Below, in pieces: positions 55,001-62,002 of a DNA stretch of 64,000 nt. Position 1 is the stretch's first letter; each line of letters starts with the position of its first letter. The DNA is from Apostichopus japonicus (taxonomy: Eukaryota > Echinodermata > Holothuroidea > Aspidochirotida > Stichopodidae). The notes under the pieces are model-generated. The model had not been told where the DNA came from and did no database searches. It was given only the letters and a program-made list of their open reading frames with translations. The translations under genes and the position numbers were made by a program. Where the stretch lies: assembly GCF_037975245.1 (NCBI RefSeq), contig NC_092564.1, forward strand, positions 11,678,484 through 11,742,483. Direction: 5' to 3'.

Positions 55001-58000
55001 GTACCAAGATTGACACAATGTCAGAGTAGCACACTGTAAGAATGACACACTGTATGAATGACATACTGCAAGATTGACACACTGTTAGAGTAGCACACTG
55101 TAAGAATGACAGTCTGTATGAATGCCATGTATCAATATTGACACACTATATGAATGACATGTACCAAGATTGACACAAAGTTGCATACTGTAAGAATGAC
55201 AAACTGTATGAATGCCATGTATCAATATTGACACACTATATGAATGACATGTACCAAGATTGACACAATGTCAGAGTAGCACACTGCAAGATTGACACAC
55301 TGTATGAATGACATACTGCAAGATTGACACACTGTATGAATGACATACTGCAAGATTGACACACTGTATGAATGACATGTATCAAGATTGACACAAAGTT
55401 GCATACTGTAAGAATGACACATGGTATGAATGCCATGTATCAAGATTAACACAAAGTAGCACACTGTAAGAATGACACACTGTATGAATGACATATTGCA
55501 AGATTGACACACTGTTAGAGTAGCACACTGTAAGAATGACACACTGTATGAATGACATACTGCAAGATTGACACACTGTATGAATGACATGTATCAAGAT
55601 TGACACAAAGTTCTATACTGTAAGCATGGGCGGCGATCATGGGGGGGACGGGGGGGACATGTCCCCCCCAATATTTTAGGTGGGGGGGATATAGTAACTA
55701 ATATACCCCCCAATATTTGGTGGCATAGTTTTTTTTAAGCATATGTTTTGTATTTTTTTATGATATCGCTAGTAATTTCAAAATAGAAAATGCTTAGATG
55801 CAACTTACAAGGCCTGGGAAGTGCCATTTCCATCGATCTGGGGGGCATTTTCGGCCAAAATTTTCTTTTGCGCTTCGCGCCAACTTATGGTGGCGCTACG
55901 CTTAGAAAGTCTGGGTACAAGCTTTGCCCCTCCCTTGGCAAATTCCTCGCAAGGCGCCTGTCTAACCGTGTTACAATTTGTTACTATATATGACCGAAAG
56001 TAGTTTTTCCTTTTTTTCGAAATGAATAGCTAGACGGACAGCATCCGTAATGAAATAAGTACGTACAATAATAAATATATGATCCACATCGATATGGGTT
56101 CACTGGGTTTCCATTTGGCCTGTTTCCTACAAGATTTCTAACCGCAGGTGCGTAGCCAAGGGAGGGGGGGGCAAAGGGTGGAGACCGCCCCTCCCCCTCA
56201 AGCATATTTTTTGGTATTTTCTATGATATCGAAGTTTTATAGTAGACGTTATAAGAGGTTTTAATATTTGTACAGCAATAATTTAACTGTGTCTAAATTT
56301 TCGAAAATTCCTTGACCAACATTCTTTATCATACTTCCCTCTACTCGTTCAATTTTGACCGGTCTGTTAGGGGTTGAGGTTTTTTTTTCTATATTGGTTG
56401 TCCATAGATGAAATTTTGTGCAACATTATGGGTATGTTTTGAAGTGAATTTATTATTCAAATTCTGAACAAAAAATGGGCTTAAAACCTTGAAAAGTGGG
56501 GCTGACGGGTATTGTGGGGCGTTACGTAGAATTACCTACAAAAGCAATGATCTACAGGAGATGCAATGAGGTCGAACATGATGTGTGAATGGTGACAATC
56601 TTGAAAAAGGTTATGAATGAAAAAAAAAACTATTAGGAAAAACTTGGTTCTCAGGCAAAAGTGTACATCTGGTTGGTCATTTACAAGCCCGAGAAGTGCC
56701 ATTTCCGGTGATCTGGGGGCTATCAAAACCAGAAATTTTCTTGTACGCTGCGCGCCAACCAATGGTGGCGCTCCGCTTTGATAGTAATTTGCCTGCAAAT
56801 GTCCCCCCCAATATTTGAAACAGATCGCCGCCCCTGACTGTAAGAATGACACAAGGTATGAATGCCATGTATCAAGATTAACACAAAGTAGCACACTGTA
56901 AGAATGACACACTGTATGAATGACATACTGCAAGATTGACACACTGTAAGAATAGCACATTCTAAGATTGAAACACTGTAGGATTGACACACTGTATGAA
57001 TGACCTGTATTAAGATTGACACACGATATGAATGACACTAGCATACTGTAAGACTGACACACTGTAAGTGCTCTTTTAGAATGACATGCTGCAAGATTGA
57101 CACACTGTAAGAAAAGCACAGTCTAAGAACGACACTTTAAGAATAGCACACTGTGAGAATGGCATACTGCAAGTATGACATGTACTAAATGCACAGCATA
57201 TTTGTGACAATGACATACTGCAATTATTACATACTCAATTCATGACATATTGTGAGAATGGCATAGTGGGAGTATGACATACTTAAGTCATGGCATATTT
57301 GTGAGAATGGCATACTGTAAGGGGTGACACATTCTATAGGACACAAAAAGAAGAGCTCAATATAAGAATGACATGATACTGTTAGAATAGCATATATAAG
57401 AATGCATTTTATGAAAGGAACCCTATACGAGTGGCAGCCTATTTAACAGCACTTACACTGTAGGAGTAGGACATCACAAAGAAATGGCATAATGTAAAGA
57501 ATGGCACGCTATAAGAATATGGTACACTACAAGAATGAAAACACAGTGTACATGGCACAATGAAATATGAGGTCCATAAAAGTTCACCTTGTTTTGGAAG
57601 TGGGTATGGTAATTGGAAGTAACTTTCATAAAAGGGAATGGTTTTGTTTGCAGCATCCAAGGCTAACTGCATTTGATCTCCTTCCTCCCTCCTTGAGAAT
57701 ACAGACACCTGAATGGAGAACGAAAGAAATTAGTTTTAAAAGCTGCATAAGAACTTGTCGGTCAAGTCATTAAACATTATTCACAAGAGGTGGCAGAGAG
57801 ATATTGGTACAAAACAGAGCACGGACCAGTTAGAGTAGAGATGCTTAAGTTGTCAGAAGAGAGATTATTGGTGACAGGCAGTGGCGGGGAGTCCATATAG
57901 TCAGGGGGGGGGCGTATGCCCCCCCCTGACGGACTCAAATGGACTGCTGGCGCCCTTTTCAGCTTTTTACCACTTTTTAATTTTTCGCGATTATTGACTT

Positions 58001-61000
58001 ATTTATTGCGCTCTCATTTACCTATTGACATTTGTCACACTTTGTTGGCCCATGACACGTATTTATTCTTCGTTTATCTGCAAATTAGCAAGGCCATGAA
58101 GGGGTCATTTCTGGCGATCTAGGGAGTATCTTTACTCACAATTTGTTTTGAACGCTCCGCGCAAACCTATGGTGGCGCTCCGCTTAGATAGTGTCGAAAG
58201 CGCCCCTACATACCATTCTCCCCCCCCCCCCCCTTGAACAATACCACTCGCTCCGCCACTGGTGAGAGGTGTACTAACATTTATTTGATTTCATTTATTT
58301 GTTTTTCCACACACACAATAATTGGTGATTAATGTTTAGAACAATAGCCTCTTTTCCAAGAGTTTTGTCAACTATTGCCTACAGTATAATGCAATATGTT
58401 ATTCACACACACACAGATTCCAGCTTCACTGTGATGCCGGTGTGCAAGTTCCACTTTTTTGCTTAAATTTTGAGCATAGAAAGTGTCATTGAAAAGTACT
58501 AATTTATTTTACCTACATTTTACCTTCAAATTCTGAATTATTCAACTCACCTGTGTTCCACTCGAAGTTGTTGTTGTGATATTTGAAAACTCACAAATTA
58601 CAAATGCCACCAGATAAGTACTCATGGATAATGTGGTCTCAAAAGTTGTGAGCAAGCGCTTGCGACTTGCATCACCAAATGGTTCTGTTTTACTTTTAGG
58701 GGTGTTGAATAGTACCACATCATTACTGGCATCATGAACGATCTTTAAGGTAAAGTTGGCTCTCAGTTGAGGCTCATCGAAGCACGGAAATGCCCGCCTA
58801 GCATCGATAGGCTCCATCTGGGTGCTACCGATTACTCTGTGAAAACAAATACAAGTGACAATACTTTCATAGTGATTAATAGAGGAGTTCATGTGAGTAT
58901 GCAAGTAGTTCATGTAAGTAGTTCATGTGAGTATGCAAGTTACCATGTGCCTACACCATGATTACTATTCAAATAATGAAATGTGGTGTCCCTAAACAGC
59001 AGATTATCTCCCACTCCCTCACCCCTACAAAGAAATGTTCTGTATTTAGTGACCATCTCTCGATAACGGAGCATCACTCTCTCAAGTACTGTTTAATTCC
59101 TGGTTCCTTCTATTTCATGTTTACCCTTTGACAGTACAACCAAAATTTCTTTCCAACACACCCACGCTAAAAAAGTTTCATTCCGCAGGTATGTTACTGA
59201 CAAAGTTCCAAATCCCTTCGAAGAAAAATGAGAGGAAGGGAGAGCTCAAGTTGTATATATCCTCCTTCGGGCCAAAGATAAAACTCCACCTTTGTTAAAA
59301 GCCCACCAGAGTCTCGAAGGCATTTCCCTTGCACATGTCATATCCAACCAAACTATCATGCCCCCGACATAAGTTAACAATGAAAAAGAAGTATAATTAT
59401 TGAGGTCTTTACCACAATTAATACATTTCATTTCACTCTCTTCAGAGTCTGTGTAACAGCTGTTTAACTTTTCTGCTAGTCGAGTTTCTGTATAATATCA
59501 TAACAAGCTAGTTCTGAATTGCAATCCGCACCTCATATTTGTCCTGTACATTAAGTACAATATTTACATACATTATGCAAACAATCCCCGGTACGAAAAC
59601 TTCACAACTGCCACTTAACTGTACATGATGACTACTTAATGCAGCATGCATATATGAACATGTAAATATATGCAACTGTGTGAATTTGCGTTTTGTTTGG
59701 TTCTATCGCAGAAAGACGATCAGAAAATATTCAAATGGCAATGTTCCTGAATCAGAATCTTTGTAATAAGTATTAACTAATATTTATTCTGGAGAGTGCA
59801 ACATCCTGTAGTTAACACTACCCACATCTTGCTGCTAAAATAAAAAATACCATTACTAAAATTACATAATATAATGCTGCTAGAACAGCTTATGCCTGGA
59901 ATTTCATAATTTTTAGTAGCCACTTGCGAAAGAAATATGCAAGATTTAATGCTTACAAAATCTGTTAGCTAACTTCAAGTTCCGGCAGGCAATTTCCAGT
60001 GTTCCAACACACATTGGTAACTGTACAGGATTTTGAGGGCAGCCCATGCAATATTAATATTTTGGTGGTCATGAATAAATTAATAAAGAGCTTTATGTTC
60101 CATACAGTAGGCCTAGCCTACCGAAACTTTCACTGGCAATTGTGAAGTGACTTACTATGTCTTTATGTTTTTAATTCCTACAGGCAGAAATATGCCGGTG
60201 TCTTTATATTTTCCTCGTTGCCAAAACAGCAACATCCATTAGCATTTAGCCAGTAAAATATATTCCAAATTTCAAGGCCTTGGCCATTGCATAACATGAG
60301 TGTCCTCATCCATGCTGACATATGTAACTTAATACAGCAAAACAAACAGGCATAGAAATCTGTACATGAGCTCATGTTGATGCAATGTGTGTGTTTTGGA
60401 CATCTTTACTGGTACCCCTTACCCTGCCCTAACCGCTTAAAGAAAGATATTATAATCTACTGAGCTAAAGTCTGGAACAGCAAGCAATGACTTTTTGTTA
60501 GGGTTTATTGGTTGATAGTGTCATAGGTTTAACTTTAAATAATTTTTTTACTGAGCATTGCAACAGTGTTTTTTGTATATCATGCTACAGTATACAGTAT
60601 CTCATCATGCCATAGCCCATTATATTACCGGGTACAGTGGTTTCCAGTAAGGTTGATTTTGATCACTTGCCCAACTGATAACTGGATTGACTAGTCCATT
60701 TGCCTCTTTATTTAAAATAGTGAATTAATAGTTAAAACTATTTGAATATGCTTCAATAAGTTCAATAACACTATTAATACTATGAAAAGCATCCAGACCA
60801 TCAAATGTTGAGAATGCAGTCAAATAATGACTCATTCATTTGGCAGAAAAATCACAAATCTCTGTCATATTTTGATCAATTAATCATTATTTGGATAATA
60901 TACTTTGAAGATTTTGTAAAGACTGCTTACCAGTCAAGATAGTCACCTTAAACCTTTACACTGTGTTCTCTCCTAAGTAACTCCTTAAATGTCATCAATA

Positions 61001-61994
61001 TTGATCCCAAATTTTAATATGTTATATGGCAGGATTGAACAAAAGTTTCATGTACTTTCCAGAATGCAATAACCCTGAATTTGTTTTGGATACTCAAGTG
61101 GGTTAACACGCACTTGATTAAATTACCTTTGTAAAGACTTTTTTTTTTTTTTTTTTCGGGGTAGCAGCTAGAGAAGAAGTTTGTTCAAAGTTGGACTGTC
61201 CTTTGTTATTTGTGTTATAACCCTGGATCAACCACTTATGACCTTTAACGTATTTTAAGTGAACACGTTTATCCAATCAGCCCTTACTTAGTGACATTAT
61301 CTTCCTGATACTTGCTGAAGTAGAATCCAGACAGACCCTCTGTGCGGTTGTAGGTGAAAGATATGTTCAGCTGGTAGATGCTACCATCCTTTAGATTCTT
61401 ACTCAGTCCAAAGTAAGCAGCACCTAAATGTTCACTCATGATAGGAGATTTGACCTCAACGTCTGATGGGGATACCACCTTAAAACTGGAGTCCATCTCA
61501 TTCAACTGGGTATGGTTTAGCATCATGTTTTTGGCATGTATGACTATGAAGTTTGGCGTTCCATTGACATGAATGATAATGCTGACATTGCCCATTACAA
61601 ACTGGTGGGTCAGATCTGGAACCAGAAATATATCATACTGCTGCGGCTTAATGCTAGTGGGTAGACGAATATCCTTCCATGGGAAGAAAGACTCAACAGC
61701 ACTCTCCTTGGAATTCGATCCGTGGGCAATAATTGCGACTAACAATATCAACAAAAATGCGAATACAGTGATGAAGATGATGGAGAGCATGCATTTTCTG
61801 GAATACTTCAGTCCCTCAGCACCCCTTCTGAAGCGGTTGTTAGAGGACAAGTCATCCATGCCGACCACTTCGACATTGTATTCCCTTTTGCCGTCCGTTG
61901 GTTGGGAAGAAAATTTAGCAGCATCTGATTGAGACCCTGCCGAATCCACACTGATGAGGTCTTCCTCCAAGTTTCTATATGGCGCAGAAGACAT
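36904..61994 (-). CDS. M1 family membrane zinc aminopeptidase, 17 coding exons (complete)
   Basis: Exons in transcript order, minus strand: 61994-61288, 58836-58551, 57708-57588, 54454-54300, 52853-52740, 49000-48866, 47821-47666, 46330-46176, 45406-45321, 43267-43081, 42382-42235, 41112-41039, 39774-39673, 39183-39013, 38217-38077, 37684-37603, 37065-36904. The sum is 2,982 nt, giving 993 residues and TGA, close to vertebrate relatives (about 950-1,020 aa). Layout: cytoplasmic tail 1-68, transmembrane helix about 69-91, M1 N-domain from about 105, GAMEN exopeptidase motif 382-386, zinc site H418-E419-x-x-H422 and E441, catalytic Tyr504, helical C-terminal domain about 640-993. It should cleave N-terminal residues from extracellular peptides as a type II ectoenzyme. 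The motif [11 protein letters not shown] with RAQ recalls glutamyl aminopeptidase, but specificity (Glu/Asp, Ala, pyroGlu) cannot be settled by eye. Exon joins are inferred from splice consensus and family order, not from RNA. Confidence 0.93.
37603..37684 (-). CDS. Coding exon 16: helical C-domain
   Basis: Residues 913-940. [20 protein letters not shown] then SGEVQSFH; it aligns with the F-x-L-x-x-L-I-x-x-V-x-x-x-F-x-T-E-x-E-L region. Acceptor TTATTTCTGCAG and donor CAT|GTAAGT are both strong. Confidence 0.93.
38077..38217 (-). CDS. Coding exon 15: helical C-domain (I-R-x-Q-D)
   Basis: Residues 866-912 plus two bases. [20 protein letters not shown] continues to [16 protein letters not shown], equivalent to L-x-x-x-L-N/D-x-x-x-I-R-x-Q-D ... 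W-x-F-V-x-x-N-W of M1 enzymes. Acceptor CTGTATCTTGACAG, donor GAAAA|GTAGGT, phase 2. Confidence 0.95.
39013..39183 (-). CDS. Coding exon 14: helical C-domain (E-E-D-W-N-F-V-W)
   Basis: Residues 809-865 plus two bases. After the split Ser it reads [20 protein letters not shown], then [10 protein letters not shown] and [20 protein letters not shown]. This is the V-N-L-R-x-x-V-Y-x-x-G ... E-W-x-x-x-W ... E-K-x-x-L-L-x-A-L segment of the family, although the usual Arg of N-L-R is Ala here. Acceptor TTTGTTTGGCAG, donor ACATG|GTAAGA. Confidence 0.95.
39673..39774 (-). CDS. Coding exon 13: helical C-domain
   Basis: Residues 775-808 plus two bases. [20 protein letters not shown] then [15 protein letters not shown]. 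The L-L-R-x-x-V/L-x-x-x-x-x-x-x-G-H/D-x-E pattern is the armadillo-like repeat region of the ERAP1_C-type domain. Acceptor CTCATTTTCAG, donor AGTAG|GTAAGA, phase 2. Confidence 0.93.
40078..40195. repeat. Short repeats of TTGGAATCAAGT in intron 12
   Basis: About seven to eight copies of TGGAATCAAGTT with 2-8 bp spacers. Confidence 0.85.
41039..41112 (-). CDS. Coding exon 12: short helical C-domain exon
   Basis: Residues 751-774 plus two bases. [20 protein letters not shown] then DHLKK. The G-D-H-x-x-K-x-L-R motif spans into exon 13, as in glutamyl aminopeptidase. At 74 nt it is the shortest coding exon. Acceptor CGTTTTACAG, donor AAGAA|GTAAGTAT. Confidence 0.92.
41721..41810. repeat. Perfect 3 x 30 bp tandem repeat in intron 11
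   Basis: AGTTAATCTCATTCTTGTTG + CCCATTTTAG three times without a mismatch. Confidence 0.97.
42235..42382 (-). CDS. Coding exon 11: helical C-domain
   Basis: Residues 701-750. After the split Arg codon it reads [20 protein letters not shown], then [17 protein letters not shown]. This corresponds to the L-x-L-x-x-Y-L-x-x-E-x-x-Y-x-P-W helix pair of M1 C-domains. Acceptor TTTTTCACTTATCAG, donor ACA|GTAAGT, phase 0. Confidence 0.94.
43081..43267 (-). CDS. Coding exon 10: GFYRVNY and start of helical C-domain
   Basis: Residues 639-700 plus two bases of codon 701. Carries [15 protein letters not shown] (the G-F/Y-Y-R-V-N-Y hallmark) and [15 protein letters not shown], closest by memory to glutamyl aminopeptidase. 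The 3' end is unusual: the sequence is TTTAG|GCAAGT, a consensus GC donor. Using it and the acceptor at 42383 gives R-A-Q-K, which matches the family. A weak GT donor three bases further on would need a different acceptor. Confidence 0.92.
45321..45406 (-). CDS. Coding exon 9: beta-sandwich domain (W-K-I-P)
   Basis: Residues 610-638 plus one base. Reads [20 protein letters not shown], matching the Y-x-W-x-I-P strand of the small beta domain that follows the catalytic domain in M1 ectoenzymes. Acceptor TTACCCCTTCAG, donor GAAG|GTAATA (phase 1). The donor lacks the usual +5 G. Confidence 0.92.
46176..46330 (-). CDS. Coding exon 8: end of catalytic domain ([10 protein letters not shown])
   Basis: Residues 559-609 plus two bases of codon 610. 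[20 protein letters not shown] is the conserved W-T-x-Q-M-G-Y/F-P segment, then a Gln-rich strand and [13 protein letters not shown]. Acceptor CCTCCCATAG, donor TTTAA|GTGAGT, phase 2. Confidence 0.95.
46498..46851. mobile_element. hAT-like MITE in intron 7 with perfect 8-bp TSD
   Basis: Left end CAGTGGCCTAGGAAGG, right end (reverse complement) CAAGGGCGTGGGAACTG, forming imperfect terminal inverted repeats. GCTCAGGC occurs at 46490-46497 and again at 46852-46859, a perfect 8-bp target duplication as expected of hAT elements. No transposase; 354 bp, with poly-G and poly-C blocks near the ends. Confidence 0.85.
47095..47281. repeat. Three copies of a unit of about 60 bp in intron 7
   Basis: Each copy reads TTCAATGCCAAATACACTA, then GACTATGAGTGGGTTATTCA and CTATAATGGG, with 5-10% differences. 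Confidence 0.9.
47666..47821 (-). CDS. Coding exon 7: catalytic domain C-terminal helices
   Basis: Residues 507-558, 52 codons, phase 0/0. [20 protein letters not shown] continues the YSK|GA-x-V-L-R-M motif of the family, followed by [20 protein letters not shown] and [12 protein letters not shown]. Acceptor TTTCCCCTCAG, donor GAG|GTAGGA. Confidence 0.96.
48290..48740. repeat. Degenerate repeats in intron 6
   Basis: Recurring ATCACACTCCCTTCCAACTA, TGCCAGAACTCACAT and CATGCAGGAA phrases at irregular spacing, about six imperfect copies. Confidence 0.75.
48866..49000 (-). CDS. Coding exon 6: catalytic tyrosine exon (the intact copy)
   Basis: Residues 462-506, 45 codons, phase 0/0. Starts [20 protein letters not shown] and ends FDTITYSK before donor AAG|GTAAGC. 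Tyr504 matches the transition-state tyrosine of M1 enzymes (in the I-S-Y-S-K-G context of mammalian enzymes, here completed by the Gly of exon 7). Acceptor TTGCCGGCAG has a weak pyrimidine tract. Two near-identical partial copies lie just upstream in the transcript (49262-49372 and 49563-49668), but only this one keeps the 3' third and the donor. Confidence 0.95.
49080..49261. repeat. Minisatellite, unit about 19-22 bp (GGGGAGCCGAGCGCTGCGGAGA type)
   Basis: About eight degenerate units with core GGAGAGGGGAGCC alternating with AGCGCTGC-like spacers. On the transcribed minus strand each unit reads CTCCCCTCTCCGCAG, a pyrimidine tract followed by CAG. Confidence 0.9.
49262..49455 (-). pseudogene. 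Broken copy 2 of exon 6 (with upstream intron flank)
   Basis: Near-identical to the exon 6 region. It has an acceptor (GCCAGCAG) and reads [20 protein letters not shown] with one Glu-to-Lys change, on to DPDEIG. After that the last 11 residues (including catalytic Tyr) and the donor are missing, replaced by the minisatellite at 49085-49261. It is open reading frame into the minisatellite but has no obvious donor. Confidence 0.88.
49453..49562. repeat. Second block of the exon-6-associated minisatellite
   Basis: About five units of the same GGAGAGGGGAGCC-based repeat, lying between broken exon copies 2 and 3. It begins at the same junction (after CCTGTGAC) as the first block. Confidence 0.88.
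49563..49748 (-). pseudogene. Broken copy 3 of exon 6
   Basis: Third copy of the same segment. A small deletion (about 5 bp) after MDQFIVDT shifts the frame straight to a TGA, and the 3' third of the exon is absent as in copy 2. Its upstream flank (about 49670-49748) still matches the intron flank of copies 1 and 2. Confidence 0.88.
50299..50319 (-). promoter_or_regulatory. Two nuclear-receptor monomer sites (TCAAGGTCA) in intron 5
   Basis: TGACCTTGA at 50299-50307 and 50311-50319 are both the reverse complement of TCAAGGTCA, the ERR/NR5A-type extended half-site. Confidence 0.35.
51390..51740. repeat. Diverged tandem duplication of about 200 bp in intron 5
   Basis: GAAAAGCTGTCTGAACACCA ... 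ATGCACTAGGCCTAC at 51423-51535 and again, diverged, at 51628-51712. The left copy includes TAGGCCTA repeats and (TA)n. Confidence 0.75.
52740..52853 (-). CDS. Coding exon 5: third zinc ligand ([10 protein letters not shown])
   Basis: Residues 424-461, exactly 38 codons. Starts [20 protein letters not shown]; Glu441 is 19 residues after His422, the HExxH-x18-E spacing of gluzincins. Ends FRPEWNM. Acceptor TTTTCAG and donor ATG|GTAAAT, phase 0 on both sides. The 3.7-kb intron that follows contains the broken copies of exon 6. Confidence 0.97.
53885..54232 (+). mobile_element. SINE-like element in intron 4, followed by TGTA repeats
   Basis: Contains TGTCCTTGGGCAAGGCACTT and ACCCAGGTGTATAAATGGG, phrases I recognise from Deu/V-type SINE families of fish and marine invertebrates. 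It ends AGCGCTATATAAGTGTC, typical of the LINE-derived 3' tail, then a (TGTA)n run at about 54210-54232. Antisense to the aminopeptidase gene. The tRNA/5S head is not clear, so it may be 5' truncated. Confidence 0.7.
54300..54454 (-). CDS. Coding exon 4: GAMEN and HELAH active-site motifs
   Basis: Residues 372-423. Reads [17 protein letters not shown] and continues to [17 protein letters not shown] (382-386) recognises the substrate N-terminus. HELAH (418-422) supplies two zinc ligands and the general base Glu419. The exon closes in phase 0 directly after HELAHQ, so the zinc site is split by intron 4 from its third ligand in exon 5. Acceptor TTACAACAG, donor CAG|GTAAAA. Confidence 0.97.
54785..57310. 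repeat. 16-bp tandem array in intron 3, interrupted by a transposon
   Basis: Units such as ACACTGTAAGAATGAC, ACACTGTATGAATGAC and ATACTGCAAGATTGAC, dozens of copies at 54785-55624 and 56837 to about 57310, where it decays. Higher-order blocks of about 100-120 bp recur. Cys/Ser/Val-rich minus-strand frames are artefacts. Confidence 0.93.
55625..56836. mobile_element. hAT-like non-autonomous element in intron 3, inserted in a tandem array
   Basis: Ends CATGGGCGGCGATC and, reverse-complemented, CAGGGGCGGCGATC. ACTGTAAG flanks both sides (55617-55624, 56837-56844) and the 16-bp array resumes in phase, so the empty site can be read directly. 1,212 bp, no coding capacity. It contains two sub-modules (about 55740-55960 and 56210-56790), each with the CGCTYCGC hairpin unit, also seen in the element at 21.7-23.6 kb. 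A nested end-like CAGGTGCGTAGCC occurs at 56156. Confidence 0.88.
57588..57708 (-). CDS. Coding exon 3: lead into catalytic domain (PYPLPK)
   Basis: Residues 332-371 plus one base of codon 372. Acceptor CCATTCAG, donor CAAG|GTGAAC. It encodes the stretch beginning [10 protein letters not shown], with the segment [14 protein letters not shown] just before the GAMEN exon, as in all M1 ectopeptidases. The next base pair joins as Asp372 to give the expected K-x-D-x-V-A-I-P sequence. Confidence 0.94.
57879..58261. mobile_element. hAT-like MITE in intron 2 (383 bp)
   Basis: Left end CAGTGGCGGGGAG, right end reverse-complemented CAGTGGCGGAGCG. Flanks are GTGACAGG (57871-57878) and GTGAGAGG (58262-58269), an 8-bp duplication with one mismatch. 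It carries one copy of the shared GGTGGCGCTCCGCTTAGATA module near its right end. Confidence 0.82.
58551..58836 (-). CDS. Coding exon 2: M1 N-domain ([12 protein letters not shown])
   Basis: Residues 237-331. The acceptor TTTTCACAG and donor ACACAG|GTGAGT are strong. The translation carries the M1 hallmark [15 protein letters not shown] followed by [12 protein letters not shown] and the [13 protein letters not shown] strand, in the order seen in aminopeptidase N and glutamyl aminopeptidase. It ends in a low-complexity Thr/Ser run (residues about 324-329), before a phase 0 intron. Confidence 0.96.
58837..61287 (-). other. Intron 1 of the aminopeptidase gene
   Basis: 2.45 kb, donor GTAAGG, acceptor TTTTCACAG. 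A short repeat of TATGCAAGTAGTTCATGT occurs at about 58890-58940, near the acceptor. No other gene or element was recognised. Confidence 0.8.
61288..61994 (-). CDS. Coding exon 1: cytoplasmic tail, TM helix, start of M1 N-domain
   Basis: Encodes residues 1-236. The exon itself begins at 62002 after a strong acceptor (TTTTCTTCTACTGTAG), so the ATG at 61994-61992 follows 8 nt of 5' UTR; A at -3 suits initiation. An in-frame upstream ATG exists only by reading through the intron, so it was not used. The tail holds acidic and Ser-rich segments, then basic residues (RKC) and a hydrophobic helix of about 22 residues. The ectodomain starts with the family phrase [20 protein letters not shown]. Six N-glycosylation sequons are visible (N136, N144, N160, N210, N216, N233). 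Donor is AA|GTAAGG, phase 2. Confidence 0.95.
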
Positions 61995-62002
61995 TTTGAC
62001 AG

